A stretch of 64,000 bases of DNA from Caballeronia sp. LZ062 (GTDB lineage: Bacteria; Pseudomonadota; Gammaproteobacteria; Burkholderiales; Burkholderiaceae): positions 434,001 through 498,000 of the forward strand of contig NZ_JARTWB010000001.1 in NCBI RefSeq assembly GCF_031450785.1. The letters run 5' to 3'. The position numbers were made by a program, and so were the translations under genes. Shown here piece after piece: positions 24,844 through 33,387 of this stretch; position 1 is the stretch's first letter; the number at the start of each line of letters is the position of its first letter. A model generated the notes under the pieces. It had not been told where the DNA came from. It ran no database searches and saw only the letters and a program-made list of their open reading frames with translations.

Positions 24844-25431
24844 ATGAACAACGCCGAATCCAACGAGCTGCAAGGCAAACAGAGCGAGCGCGCGGCAGAG
24901 AGTCCGGTGAAGACGCCGGCGGCGGAAACCGCGCACATCCGGATGAGCGACGCGATGGCGGCCGAATCCGGTCGCGATGCGCCTCGGGATGCGGCGCGTG
25001 GCGCATCATCGGCGACGACGGAGGGATTGCAGCGTCACCCGCGTGGCGTCGATGTGCTCAACGACGACACGCTCGACGACACCGTCGATACCGACGCCAA
25101 GAACATTCACGCGAAACGTGGAGGGGAAATGCTGGCTCGCGAGCCGGATGCCGTGATCGTCTCGAATGCCACGCTATCGAACCATGTGCCGGAGCCGAGC
25201 AGCGTCCTCGCGGGCTTCGATAGCCGTCCCGGGTATAAAGGTTTCGCGCTGGCGCTGGCAAGAGGCTGCCGCGTCGTCGACCGGGGGATGGCCGAGCCCG
25301 CGTTGCCGGAGATCGAAGAACATTTGCGCTTCGAGGCGCGCGATGCGCACGGCCACACGTTGCGCGGCCGCAACCACTATGCGCTGAATCACATGCGGCC
25401 GTCGCGGCTGATCGTGATCGAACGGTCGTAG
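24844..25431 (+). CDS. Hypothetical protein, DUF3005-like
   Basis: 195 residues. The first 75 are polar and probably disordered. The C-terminal part has NATLSNHVPEPSSVLAGFDSRPGY, then LRFEARDAHGHTLRGRNHYALNHMRPSRLIVIERS, which recalls the Burkholderiales family DUF3005; this recall is not checked. AGGAGG sits 10 bases before the ATG at 24844. An upstream in-frame TTG at 24826 would put the Shine-Dalgarno inside the gene, so it is rejected. No signal peptide or membrane helix. It ends at a strong hairpin shared with the next convergent gene. Confidence 0.7.
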   Translation: MNNAESNELQGKQSERAAESPVKTPAAETAHIRMSDAMAAESGRDAPRDAARGASSATTEGLQRHPRGVDVLNDDTLDDTVDTDAKNIHAKRGGEMLAREPDAVIVSNATLSNHVPEPSSVLAGFDSRPGYKGFALALARGCRVVDRGMAEPALPEIEEHLRFEARDAHGHTLRGRNHYALNHMRPSRLIVIERS

Positions 25432-25448
25432 ACGGCGCGCCGAATGCG

Positions 25449-25477
25449 GCGAGCCGCGCTTTCGTCGCGCGGCTCGC
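25449..25477. terminator. Hairpin between two convergent genes
   Basis: GCGAGCCGCGC, loop TTTCGTC, GCGCGGCTCGC: a perfect 11-bp stem centred between stops at 25431 and 25489. There is no U-run, but its position between convergent genes supports a shared transcript end. Confidence 0.6.
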
Positions 25478-25488
25478 TCGGATGACGC

Positions 25489-25644
25489 TTATTGCTTCTT
25501 CTCTTCTTTTTCGTCGTCGGTTTCGATGCGGGTCACGCCGCCGGTCGCGGGCGGATCGCTGGCCGGAAACGTGTCTTCGACGGCCTTGTCGACGGTCTCT
25601 TCATCGCGTTCCGAATTCGGGTTCTGCTCTTTCGTGTTGCTCAT
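25489..25644 (-). CDS. Small acidic hypothetical protein
   Basis: 51 residues, very acidic, with the central motif AVEDTFPASDPPATGGVTRIE flanked by charged tails (EQNPNSERDEETVDK and DDEKEEKKQ). The EDTFPASDPP core recurs in many small Burkholderia and Pseudomonas proteins without known function. AAGGAGC lies 7 bases before the ATG. It is likely disordered. The gene is alone, ending at the hairpin shared with its convergent neighbour; 25645-25836 is promoter space with no other gene seen. Confidence 0.75.
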   Translation of the reverse strand: MSNTKEQNPNSERDEETVDKAVEDTFPASDPPATGGVTRIETDDEKEEKKQ

Positions 25645-25836
25645 TGTCGGCTCCTTTTGTCGTGGCTCGGCTAGCGAGCGAAAACGTCCGAAGTGAGCGG
25701 AGCAAAGTCCGTTCCAAATGCGGAAACAACTGAGAACGGGCGGGCACAGCGATTGCGCGGTGTGCGCTAGCTCTTCGAAGAGCAGACGAAAGACAAGAAT
25801 CCAGGACCGAACACATTCGAAGAAAAGGGGAAGACG

Positions 25837-26301
25837 ATGAGCACGAGTCAAACCTACGACGGCCTCACCGCCACGGATGAAACCGCTCAGGAGACGCTGG
25901 TCGATGCCCGCGCCGCCGCGCCGGTACGGACTGCGGCGCAGCAACGGTTCAAGTCGGCGCTGGCGTGCCTCGGCGCTGCCTACGCGCTGTCGTGGGCCGA
26001 ACTCGGGCTCGCGCTCGCCGTGGGCTTCCCGGGCGATGCCGCCAGCCATCCGGTTGCGGCGTCTATCGTCTCGCGGGTGCTCGTCGGTCTGCTGTACGTG
26101 TGCGTCGCCTCGCGGCTGCAATGGGCGCGCTGGCTGACCGTCGCACTCGGTTTCGTCGCCGTCGCGCTGGTTGCGCCGACGCTCGCGCTGCAGTGGCACG
26201 TGTTTCCCGCAGCGGCCGTCGTGTCGGGGCTGACGCTCGCGTGCCGGCTCGCGGCATCGCTCTTCCTGCTTTCGCCGATGCCCGCCCGCAAAGCTGCCTG
26301 A
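25837..26301 (+). CDS. Small integral membrane protein of unknown function
   Basis: 154 residues. After a polar N-terminal tail of about 36 residues, four hydrophobic helices follow (ALACLGAAYALSWAELGLALAV, VSRVLVGLLYVCVA, LTVALGFVAVALVAPTLAL and AAAVVSGLTLACRLAASLFLL). This small four-helix layout is seen in several unrelated membrane families and I do not recognise this one. GGGGAAGACG precedes the start. No neighbours suggest a role. Confidence 0.65.
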   Translation: MSTSQTYDGLTATDETAQETLVDARAAAPVRTAAQQRFKSALACLGAAYALSWAELGLALAVGFPGDAASHPVAASIVSRVLVGLLYVCVASRLQWARWLTVALGFVAVALVAPTLALQWHVFPAAAVVSGLTLACRLAASLFLLSPMPARKAA

Positions 26302-26387
26302 CGCCTGTTTTCGACGGCTTTTAATCGCGCCGCCGCGCGCGCACAATGCGTTGCCGTCTTTCCACTGCAACGCTTGCGAGGCCGCTC

Positions 26388-26987
26388 ATGAAAATCGCTG
26401 TCATCGGCGCGACCGGCACGGTCGGCCGGGCCGTCTGCGCCGCATTCAAACCTCGTCACGAAGTCATCGAAATCGGCGCGACGCGCGGCACGCATCGCGT
26501 CGATCTGCTCGATCTCGACAGCATCCAGCGCCTGTTCATTGCCATCGGCCGCGTCGATGCCATCGTCGCGACGGCGGGCCATGTCCACTTTGGCGAACTC
26601 ACCAGCATGACGCCCGCGCAGTTTCGCCTCGGCCTCGACGACAAGCTCATGGGCCAGGTCAACCTCGTGCTCACGGCGCGCGACTATCTGAACGATGGCG
26701 GCTCCTTCACGCTCACGAGCGGCATCGTCGGCGCCGAGCCGATCCGGCAAGGCGCGAGCGCGGCGGCTGTGAACGGCGCGATCGAAGGCTTCGTGCGCGG
26801 CGCCGCGATCGAGTTGCCGCGCGGGCTGCGCATCAACGCTGTCAGCCCGACCATGCTGGAAGAAGCGCGGGAGAGCTTCGGACCGTATTTCCGCGGGTTC
26901 GAGGCGGCGAGCGGTGCACGCGTGGCGCTTGCGTATAGCCGGAGCGTGGAAGGCGCGGAAACGGGGCGCGTGTATGCCGTGCATTGA
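26388..26987 (+). CDS. Short-chain dehydrogenase/reductase
   Basis: 199 residues, a compact SDR. The cofactor loop is IGATGTVGRAV (GxxGxxG) at the N terminus, and ATAGHVHFG replaces the usual NNAG. The active-site region GGSFTLTSGIVG is present, but the usual YxxxK is replaced by SAAAVNGAIEGFVRG, so the catalytic Tyr is not visible. SDR proteins of this short type often begin MKIxVIGATGxxGxAV and have unknown substrates. The start at 26388 gives the dinucleotide fold directly at the N terminus; codons before it are not protein-like. A repeat cluster overlaps its stop. Confidence 0.82.
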   Translation: MKIAVIGATGTVGRAVCAAFKPRHEVIEIGATRGTHRVDLLDLDSIQRLFIAIGRVDAIVATAGHVHFGELTSMTPAQFRLGLDDKLMGQVNLVLTARDYLNDGGSFTLTSGIVGAEPIRQGASAAAVNGAIEGFVRGAAIELPRGLRINAVSPTMLEEARESFGPYFRGFEAASGARVALAYSRSVEGAETGRVYAVH

Positions 26988-27030
26988 GCGCAGTGCACCG
27001 AGCGCCGTGCATCGAACGGTGCACTGAGCG
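26979..27030 (+). repeat. Four imperfect 12-bp direct repeats
   Basis: GTGCATTGAGCG, GTGCACCGAGCG, GTGCATCGAACG and GTGCACTGAGCG start at 26979, 26993, 27007 and 27019. The first includes the SDR stop codon. The copies differ from each other at one to four positions. They fill most of the space before the GNAT gene and could be a protein-binding array or simple slippage expansion. Confidence 0.7.
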
Positions 27031-27076
27031 CGCCCTTCGCTTATCCTCGTCGCTTCCTTCGGCATGGAGCAGCGCG

Positions 27077-27502
27077 ATGAAATGGACCCGGGGCGACTAC
27101 CGCGTGACGACGGACATCGATTCATTCGACTTCGATGTCATTCACCACTATCTGAGCGAAGTCGCGTACTGGTCGCCGGGCGTGCCGCGCGAGACGGTGG
27201 AGCGCGCGGCGCGTCATTCGCTTGCGTTCGGGCTGTTCGAAGGCACGCAGCAGATCGGCTATGCGCGCATGATCACCGATACCGCGACCTTCGCCTATCT
27301 CGCCGACGTGTTCGTCCTGCCCGCGCGTCAAGGCGCGGGGCTCGGCAAATGGATGATGGAATGCGTGATGTCGCATCCCGACTTGCAGCGTCTGCGCCGC
27401 ATGATGCTCGTCACATCCGACGCGCACGGGCTGTATGCGCGCTTCGGCTTCCGGGCGAGCGCGCATCCGGAGCGCATCATGGAGAAGACCGCGAAGACCT
27501 AG
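27077..27502 (+). CDS. GNAT-family N-acetyltransferase
   Basis: 141 residues with the GNAT fold. The acetyl-CoA loop is FVLPARQGAGLGKWMMECVMSHP (the R/QxxGxG/A motif as RQGAGLG), preceded by the strand TATFAYLADV, with a C-terminal YARFGFRA strand. The N-terminal MKWTRGDYRVTTDIDSFDFDVIHHYLSEVAYWSPGV places it in a common group of small bacterial acetyltransferases with unknown acceptors. It starts at 27077; upstream codons run through the repeats. Its TAG stop overlaps the convergent lactonase stop in a CTAG. Confidence 0.88.
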   Translation: MKWTRGDYRVTTDIDSFDFDVIHHYLSEVAYWSPGVPRETVERAARHSLAFGLFEGTQQIGYARMITDTATFAYLADVFVLPARQGAGLGKWMMECVMSHPDLQRLRRMMLVTSDAHGLYARFGFRASAHPERIMEKTAKT

Positions 27503-28437
27503 CCGCCTTTCGCCCCTTGCGTGTTCACATAGAGCGAATACAGCCCGTGGCTCGCCGCCATGAAGAGCCGGTTGCGATGCCGTCCGCCGAAGCAGACGTT
27601 CGCGCAGCGCTCGGGAAGATCGATATGGCCGATCGCTTCGCCCTGCGGCGTGAACACGCGCACGCCGTCGAGTTCGGCATCGCCCATGCCCCAGCCGCAC
27701 CACAGATTGCCGTGGATATCCACGCGAAAGCCATCCGGCGTGCCGGGGCCGGCGTCGATGAGTTCGCGGCGCTTGCCGAGCGCGCGCCCGCCGTCGAGCA
27801 CGTCGAACGCCATGATCTTGCGCGGCGTCGAGCGTGACTCGACGACATACAGCACCGATTCATCCGGCGAAAACGCGAGTCCGTTGGGGCCGATGAAGTC
27901 ATCGATCATCACGGTGATCTCGCCGCTCTGGCCATCCACGCGATACACGCACGGTTTCAGTTGCGACGCCTGCTTTTCGCCTTCGTAGAAGCCGTCGATG
28001 CCGAAGGTCGGATCGCTGAACCAGATGGAGCCGTCCGACTTCACGACGACATCGTTCGGCGAATTGAGCGGCTTGCCGTCGTAGCGGTCCGCGAGCACGG
28101 TGATGGAGCCGTCGTACTCGGTGCGCGTCACCCGCCGCGTCAGATGCTCGCAGGTCACGAGCCGCCCTTCGCGGTCGCGCGTGTTGCCGTTTGCGTTGTT
28201 CGACGGCTTGCGAAAAACGCCGACCTGTCCGCTCTCTTCGTCCCAGCGCAGGATGCGGTTGTTCGGAATATCGCTCCACAAGAGACACCGCCCGTCGCCG
28301 AACCAGACCGGCCCTTCCGACCAGCGCGCGCCCTGATAGAGACACTCGACCGATGCCGATGCAATGCGCAGCGCGTTGAAGCGCGGATCGAGCACGCGCA
28401 CGGCGGGGTCGGGATAGCGGCGATCGGAGAGGGTCAT
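27499..28437 (-). CDS. SMP-30/gluconolactonase-family lactonase
   Basis: 312 residues of the six-bladed propeller SMP-30/gluconolactonase family, which hydrolyses sugar-acid lactones with a divalent metal. Metal and active-site segments are seen: GARWSEGPVWFGDG (Glu), KPLNSPNDVVVKSDG (Asn) and GLAFSPDESVLYVVE (Asp). There is no signal peptide from the chosen start. It lies 53 bp after a semialdehyde-dehydrogenase-type gene on the same strand. Together they look like steps of an oxidative pentose or sugar-acid pathway, but the dehydratases of such a pathway are not here. Confidence 0.88.
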   Translation of the reverse strand: MTLSDRRYPDPAVRVLDPRFNALRIASASVECLYQGARWSEGPVWFGDGRCLLWSDIPNNRILRWDEESGQVGVFRKPSNNANGNTRDREGRLVTCEHLTRRVTRTEYDGSITVLADRYDGKPLNSPNDVVVKSDGSIWFSDPTFGIDGFYEGEKQASQLKPCVYRVDGQSGEITVMIDDFIGPNGLAFSPDESVLYVVESRSTPRKIMAFDVLDGGRALGKRRELIDAGPGTPDGFRVDIHGNLWCGWGMGDAELDGVRVFTPQGEAIGHIDLPERCANVCFGGRHRNRLFMAASHGLYSLYVNTQGAKGG

Positions 28438-28490
28438 GGGTTTGCGTTTGTCTTCAATGTTGAACGGTCTCGGCTTCAAGCGCGGCGCAT

Positions 28491-30068
28491 TCAGTTCGGC
28501 CCCAACTCGCCATCGCGCAAGCGCCACAGGTTCAGCGGGTTTTCGTCCGCGAGCGCCTCGGGCAGGAGCGCCGCCGGCAAGTCCTGGTAGCACACCGGCC
28601 GCAGGAATCGCTCGATAGCCATCGCGCCGACCGACGTCGACCGGCCATCGGATGTCGCCGGGTACGGGCCGCCGTGAACCATCGCGTACGACACCTCGAC
28701 GCCCGTCGGAAAGCCGTTCGCCAGAATCCGCCCAACCTTGCGTTCGAGCACCGGCAACAGGCGCCGCGCCAGGTCGATGTCGTCGTTGTCCATCAGCAGC
28801 GTCGCGGTCAGTTGGCCTTCGAGCTGACGCGCCACCGCGATCATCTGATCCTCGTCCTCACACGCAACGATCACGGACGTCGGCCCGAAAATCTCGTCGG
28901 CCAGCTGCGGCGTCGCGAGAAACTGCTCCGCGCTCACGCGATACAGCGCCGGCAGCGCGCCGCTCGCCGCCTCCGTCTGCTTTCCGGTCGCGATGCGCTG
29001 CGCGCCCGAATCGTCGCGATGGCGAATGCCGTCTTCGTACGCCGCCGCGATGCCTGCGGTGAGCATCGTCTGCGCGTCCTTCTTTTCAAGAGCGGCTGTG
29101 GCGTGATCGACGAAATCGTCGAGTTTCGCATCCGCTAGCGCGAACACGAGGCCCGGATTCGTGCAGAACTGTCCGACGCCGAGCGCCACGGAGTCGATGT
29201 ATCCGGTCGCCAGCGCCTCGCCGCGCGTGGCGAGTGCACCCGGCAGCGCGAAAATCGGGTTGACGCTGCTCATTTCCGCGAAGACCGGAATCGGCTCGGG
29301 GCGCTTGGCCGCGATCTCCATGAGCGCCAGCCCGCCGCGCCGCGACCCGGTGAAGCCGACCGCCTTGATCGCCGGATGCGCGACGAGCGCCTCGCCGATG
29401 GCATTTCCCGCGCCGACGACGAGCGAGAACACGCCTTCATGCACGCCCGTTTCGGCGACGGCCTTTTGCACCGCGCGGCCGACCATCTCGGAGGTGCCGA
29501 GGTGCGCTGGATGCGACTTCACGACGACCGGGCAGCCCGCCGCGAGCGCCGCTGCGGTGTCGCCGCCCGCGACCGAGAACGCAAGCGGAAAATTGCTTGC
29601 GCCGAACACGGCGACCGGACCGACGGGAATCTTCTGCAAGCGCAAGTCCGGGCGCGGCGCGGGCTTGCGGTCCGGCTGCGCGGAATCGAGCGTCGCCGTG
29701 AGCCAGCGGCCTTCACGCACGAGCGACGCAAAAAGCCGCAACTGCGCGACGGTGCGGGCGCGCTCGCCTTCGAGTCGCGCCTTGGGCAGCGCGGATTCGG
29801 CCTGCGCGCGCTCGATGAGTGCATCGCCCATTCCGAGGATATTGTCCGCGATCGCCTCGAGCAACAGCGCGCGCGTTTCGAGTGGCGCATGGCGATACGG
29901 ATCGAACGCGGCGTCGGCCAGTTCGCACGCGCGCGCGACTTCCGCCGCCCCGCCGCCGCCGAACACGGGTTCGAGATCGGCATTGCGCGCCGGGTCGAAG
30001 GCGCGCAGCGTGGCTTCCGTGCCGCGCACGGCCGTCGCGCCGATCAGCATTTCTCCGGTGATCATCAT
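28491..30068 (-). CDS. Aldehyde dehydrogenase, alpha-ketoglutaric semialdehyde type
   Basis: 525 residues of the NADP-dependent aldehyde dehydrogenase family with the profile of 2,5-dioxovalerate (alpha-ketoglutaric semialdehyde) dehydrogenase. Seen are GPVAVFGASNFPLAFSVAGG at the cofactor fold, GFTGSRRGG, the general-base Glu in PVFAEMSSVNPIF and the nucleophilic Cys in GVGQFCTNPGLVF. The reaction would feed 2-oxoglutarate from pentoses, glucarate or hydroxyproline. Two adjacent ATGs (30068, 30065) follow a GGAG. It lies between an MFS transporter and the lactonase gene on one strand. The named substrate is inferred from resemblance. Confidence 0.87.
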   Translation of the reverse strand: MMITGEMLIGATAVRGTEATLRAFDPARNADLEPVFGGGGAAEVARACELADAAFDPYRHAPLETRALLLEAIADNILGMGDALIERAQAESALPKARLEGERARTVAQLRLFASLVREGRWLTATLDSAQPDRKPAPRPDLRLQKIPVGPVAVFGASNFPLAFSVAGGDTAAALAAGCPVVVKSHPAHLGTSEMVGRAVQKAVAETGVHEGVFSLVVGAGNAIGEALVAHPAIKAVGFTGSRRGGLALMEIAAKRPEPIPVFAEMSSVNPIFALPGALATRGEALATGYIDSVALGVGQFCTNPGLVFALADAKLDDFVDHATAALEKKDAQTMLTAGIAAAYEDGIRHRDDSGAQRIATGKQTEAASGALPALYRVSAEQFLATPQLADEIFGPTSVIVACEDEDQMIAVARQLEGQLTATLLMDNDDIDLARRLLPVLERKVGRILANGFPTGVEVSYAMVHGGPYPATSDGRSTSVGAMAIERFLRPVCYQDLPAALLPEALADENPLNLWRLRDGELGPN

Positions 30069-30149
30069 GGTGATTTCTCCGTGCTGGTGGTGCCGCCCGT
30101 CACGGGCGCCAACGAGTGTGAGGTGCCGGCGACGCATTACGCGTGCCGC

Positions 30150-31733
30150 TCAAGCCTTGCCCGCCCGCCGAAACGTAATATGCCCGATCCGCCGCACTAG
30201 CAGCGCGGCGACGAGCGCAGCCACGCCCGTCAGCATGACGCCGATATGCACCGACTGCACGAGCGCATCGCGAGCGGCGTCGAAGAGCGCGGGCGCGTCG
30301 AGCCCCGCTGCGGTGAGATCGTGCAGCACGGTGTCGCGCAACGCTTCGTCGACGAGAATACGCGGGTCCGCGAAGCGCGGCTGCCACTGCGCCGCCGCGC
30401 CCGCGCCGAGCACGCTGATCGTGCGCGTCACGACGTTCGCGTAATGATGCGCGACGATCGTCCCGACGATGCTCGTGCCGAGCATCCCGCCGACCATGCG
30501 CGTCGATTGCAGAAGAGCAGTCGTGATGCCGAACCGCTCGCGGCCCGCGATTTCCTGCCCGAACACGTTCATGTTGTTCAGCACGAAGCCGAGCCCGATG
30601 CCGACCGCGGCCATCGGCAACTCGATCCACACGTGCGGCGTCGTGACGCGCGCGAACGCCAGCGCAATCGACGCCACGAGCAGCAGCGAGAATCCAATGG
30701 TCAGGATCTTCGTCGGCTTGCGCAGATGGATCACGATGCGCGTATTGACGAAGCTGCCGATGGCGATGCACGCGGCAATCGGCGTCGCCAGCAGGCCGGC
30801 TTCCTGCGGCGAAAGCCCGAAGCCGCCCTGCAACAAGAGCGGCGCGAAAAAGATCAGCGAGAACATCACGAAGCCGGCGAGAAACGAGAGCGTGAAGAGC
30901 GTAACTAGATGCGGGTCGCGGAAGATGTCGAGCGGTAGAATCGGGTGCGTCGCGCGCCGTTCGCAGATCAGGAGCGCCGCCGCGCCCGCCACGACCACGC
31001 AGGCAAGCGCGATATTGCCGGCCGACAGACCCGTTTTCGGCACGGATTCGATGAGCGACTGAAACCCGCCGAGCACCAGCGCGACGAGCGCGGCGCCGAG
31101 CCAGTCTATTTTCACGCCGCCTTCGCGCGGCCGGTGCAGATTCGGCAGATGCGCCCAGATGAAGTACAACGCCGCCGCGCCGACCGGCAGATTGACGAGG
31201 AAGGTCGAACGCCAGCCCCAGTGCTGGCTCATCCATCCGCCGAGCGACGGTCCCGCCGCCGTGCCGATGCCGTAGGCCGCCGCGAGCACCACTTGCCAGC
31301 GCACGCGCGTGCGCGGATCGGGGAACAGATCGGGAATCGCGGCGAACGCCGTGCCGACCATCATGCCGCCGCCGACGCCTTGCAGCCCGCGCGCCAGCGC
31401 CAGAAACAGCATATTCGGCGCGAGGCCGCACAGCACGGACGCCACGGTGAACGTGATCACCGCCGCGATGACGAAGCGCTTGCGCCCGAAGTAATCGCCG
31501 AGCCGCCCGAACACCGGCACCGTGACGACGGACGCCAGCAGATAAGCGCTCGCGATCCACGCGTAGTACTCGAAGCCGTGCAGTTCGGCGACGATGGACG
31601 GCAGCGCCGTGCTGACCACTGTCTGATCGAGCGCGACCAGCATGTTGACGAGGCCGATGCCGAGCATCGCGTAAAGAGCCGTGCGGAACGCAAGTGCGTG
31701 CGGAGGGGCGTCGGTCGTGCGGGCGTCGGTCAT
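30150..31733 (-). CDS. MFS drug:proton antiporter, DHA2 (EmrB/QacA) type
   Basis: About 527 residues and roughly 14 hydrophobic helices, the size of the DHA2 family. Motif A appears as VPVFGRLGDYFGRKRFV and the antiporter motif C region as ALDQTVVSTALPSIV early and GIGTAAGPSLGGWMSQHWGWRSTFLVNLPVG. Such pumps export drugs or toxic metabolites in exchange for protons at the inner membrane. The start at 31733 (MTDARTTDAPPH) is preferred to a longer frame. It is divergent from the stress-protein gene, with 198 bp between. It might serve the semialdehyde/lactonase genes downstream, but sequence does not show it. Confidence 0.9.
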   Translation of the reverse strand: MTDARTTDAPPHALAFRTALYAMLGIGLVNMLVALDQTVVSTALPSIVAELHGFEYYAWIASAYLLASVVTVPVFGRLGDYFGRKRFVIAAVITFTVASVLCGLAPNMLFLALARGLQGVGGGMMVGTAFAAIPDLFPDPRTRVRWQVVLAAAYGIGTAAGPSLGGWMSQHWGWRSTFLVNLPVGAAALYFIWAHLPNLHRPREGGVKIDWLGAALVALVLGGFQSLIESVPKTGLSAGNIALACVVVAGAAALLICERRATHPILPLDIFRDPHLVTLFTLSFLAGFVMFSLIFFAPLLLQGGFGLSPQEAGLLATPIAACIAIGSFVNTRIVIHLRKPTKILTIGFSLLLVASIALAFARVTTPHVWIELPMAAVGIGLGFVLNNMNVFGQEIAGRERFGITTALLQSTRMVGGMLGTSIVGTIVAHHYANVVTRTISVLGAGAAAQWQPRFADPRILVDEALRDTVLHDLTAAGLDAPALFDAARDALVQSVHIGVMLTGVAALVAALLVRRIGHITFRRAGKA

Positions 31734-31931
31734 GCGGTCGGTGTTAAGCGGGCGCTTAGTCGGGGGAAAGACGAATTGTACGGCGTTGCATGCGGCGAAT
31801 CGACTCATCGCGAAAATGCGCGGGCGGCCGTGCGGATCTGCGCGCTATGCTGCCAGTGGTTTCTGCCCGCCCTCGACTGGCGGACAGCAAGTCACCGTCC
31901 CGATCCCGACATCGATCACGGAGTACACGCC

Positions 31932-32405
31932 ATGTTCAAACGCATCATCGTCGCCATCGACGGCAGCCGCACGTCCCAACGCGCCTTTCAGACGGCGCTC
32001 GATCTCGCGGTCATGCACGAAGCCGTCCTGCAGCCGTTTTACGTCATCGAAAGCGGGCCGATGTACATGGACGTGCCGGGCTACGATCCGTCGCAATTGC
32101 AGGCGGGCCTTGCCGAACAAGGCGCGGCGCTCGCACGCGAAGCCGGCGACGCGATGAAAGCGCGCGGCATTGCCGGAAACGTCGTGAGCGTCGACGCCAC
32201 CGCGAGCGACGATGTCGCGTCGCTGATTCTCGCGGCTGCGAGCACCTTCAACGCCGACCTGCTCGTGATGGGCACGCACGGCCGCAAGGGCATGCAAAGG
32301 CTGATTCTCGGCAGCGTGGCCGAACGATGTCTGCGTCAAGCCAAGCTGCCTGTGCTGTTGATCCCCTCGGCGGCAGGCACTTCGGAGGCCGGAAATACCG
32401 CATGA
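31932..32405 (+). CDS. Universal stress protein, UspA family
   Basis: 157 residues starting MFKRIIVAIDGSRTSQRAFQTALDLA, a typical UspA fold. The ATP-binding motif is present as MGTHGRKGMQRLILGSVAERCLR (GxxG and GS), so it belongs to the nucleotide-binding subgroup. USPs of this kind are induced by starvation or low oxygen. It lies 103 bp before an FNR-type regulator gene on the same strand, which supports control by oxygen, though no clear FNR box was found directly before it. Confidence 0.92.
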   Translation: MFKRIIVAIDGSRTSQRAFQTALDLAVMHEAVLQPFYVIESGPMYMDVPGYDPSQLQAGLAEQGAALAREAGDAMKARGIAGNVVSVDATASDDVASLILAAASTFNADLLVMGTHGRKGMQRLILGSVAERCLRQAKLPVLLIPSAAGTSEAGNTA

Positions 32406-32479
32406 CGTCAGGATTGGCAAGGCGCCGGGGCGCGGCATTTTCTCGCGGTGCGGACAACGCCTGCTATGGGACAATCGTT

Positions 32480-32493
32480 TTGTCATTTATCAA
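32480..32493 (+). promoter_or_regulatory. Putative FNR box in the leader of the FNR-type gene
   Basis: TTGTCATTTATCAA matches the FNR consensus TTGAT-N4-ATCAA in 8 of 10 fixed positions, with a perfect right half. It ends 15 bases before the regulator's ATG, where binding would block transcription or translation start, suggesting negative autoregulation. Confidence 0.45.
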
Positions 32494-32508
32494 GAAACGA
32501 AGCCCGCC

Positions 32509-33231
32509 ATGTCCCATCCGACTACCGTGCGGCGCGCGGCAGCGCACTGTTCGAGCTGCGCCATGCGCCATCTCTGCATGCCCGAAGGCCTTGGCGCGAA
32601 CGACGTCTCGCGGCTCGAGAACATCATCTCCGTCACGCGCAAGATCCGGCGCGGCGAAGCGCTCTTTCGCACCGGCGACCCGTTCGATTCGCTCTACGCG
32701 GTGCGCTCCGGCTCGCTGAAGACGCTGGTCACGCACGACAGCGATCGCGACGGCGGGCGAGAACGGGTGATCGGCCTTCTGCTCGCGGGCGATGCGCTGG
32801 GTCTGGACGGCATCGGCGAAGGGCGGCATACCTGCGACGCGGTGGCGCTGGAAGACAGTTCGGTGTGCGTCGTGCCATACGCGCTTTTCGAGCGCATGTG
32901 CCGCGAAACGGACGCTTTGCAGCGGCGCATGCACCGCATGATGGGCCAGGCCATCAATCGCGAGTCGGACCATGTCGTGCGGCTCGGCATGCTGCGCGCC
33001 GACGAACGCGTCGCGTGCCTCTTGCTCGATCTGTCGGCGCGTTTCGCACGGCGCGGCTACGCGGCGACCGAGTTCACCATGCGCATGACGCGCGAGGATA
33101 TCGGCAGCTATCTCGGCATGACGCTCGAAACCGTGAGCCGCACGCTGTCGCGCTTCGACAAGCTGGGGCTGATCGAGGCGCAGGGCAAGTCCATTCGCAT
33201 CCGCGATTTCGACGGCCTGCGCAGTATCTGA
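32509..33231 (+). CDS. FNR-type oxygen-sensing transcriptional regulator
   Basis: 240 residues of the Crp/Fnr family. The N-terminal cysteines Cys14, Cys17 and Cys23 (HCSSCAMRHLC) and Cys109 (HTCDAV) match the four ligands of the oxygen-labile [4Fe-4S] cluster of true FNR. A cyclic-nucleotide-like beta barrel follows. The helix-turn-helix near 195-220 reads TREDIGSYLGMTLETVSRTLSRF with Glu207, Ser210 and Arg211 in the ETVSR pattern that contacts TTGAT half sites. It should switch genes on or off under low oxygen. It follows a universal stress protein gene and carries its own FNR-like box. Confidence 0.93.
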   Translation: MSHPTTVRRAAAHCSSCAMRHLCMPEGLGANDVSRLENIISVTRKIRRGEALFRTGDPFDSLYAVRSGSLKTLVTHDSDRDGGRERVIGLLLAGDALGLDGIGEGRHTCDAVALEDSSVCVVPYALFERMCRETDALQRRMHRMMGQAINRESDHVVRLGMLRADERVACLLLDLSARFARRGYAATEFTMRMTREDIGSYLGMTLETVSRTLSRFDKLGLIEAQGKSIRIRDFDGLRSI

Positions 33232-33251
33232 CATTTCGCCTGCGGCCAAGC

Positions 33252-33277
33252 GCGGCGCGGTTAAGCGCCGCTTTATT
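33252..33277 (+). terminator. Terminator after the FNR-type gene
   Basis: GCGGCGC, loop GGTTAA, GCGCCGC: a perfect 7-bp GC stem followed by TTTATT, 20 bp after the stop codon. It fits an intrinsic terminator. Confidence 0.75.
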
Positions 33278-33311
33278 GCCCGTGCGTGAATAAACGCCGC
33301 CGATTATTGGC

Positions 33312-33328
33312 TTGGCACGCGCTTCGCT
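33312..33328 (+). promoter_or_regulatory. Sigma-54-like promoter before the EgtB-like gene
   Basis: TTGGCACG, four bases, TCGCT: against the consensus YTGGCACG-N4-TTGCW the -24 element matches fully and the -12 element has one mismatch; GG-to-GC spacing is exact. Transcription would start near 33339, about 50 bp before the ATG. No activator site or bEBP gene was recognised. Confidence 0.5.
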
Positions 33329-33387
33329 TCGCATTAGTCTTTTGTGTTCCAAGGCACGACCTTGGCCCGCCACGGAGATCGAGCGAC

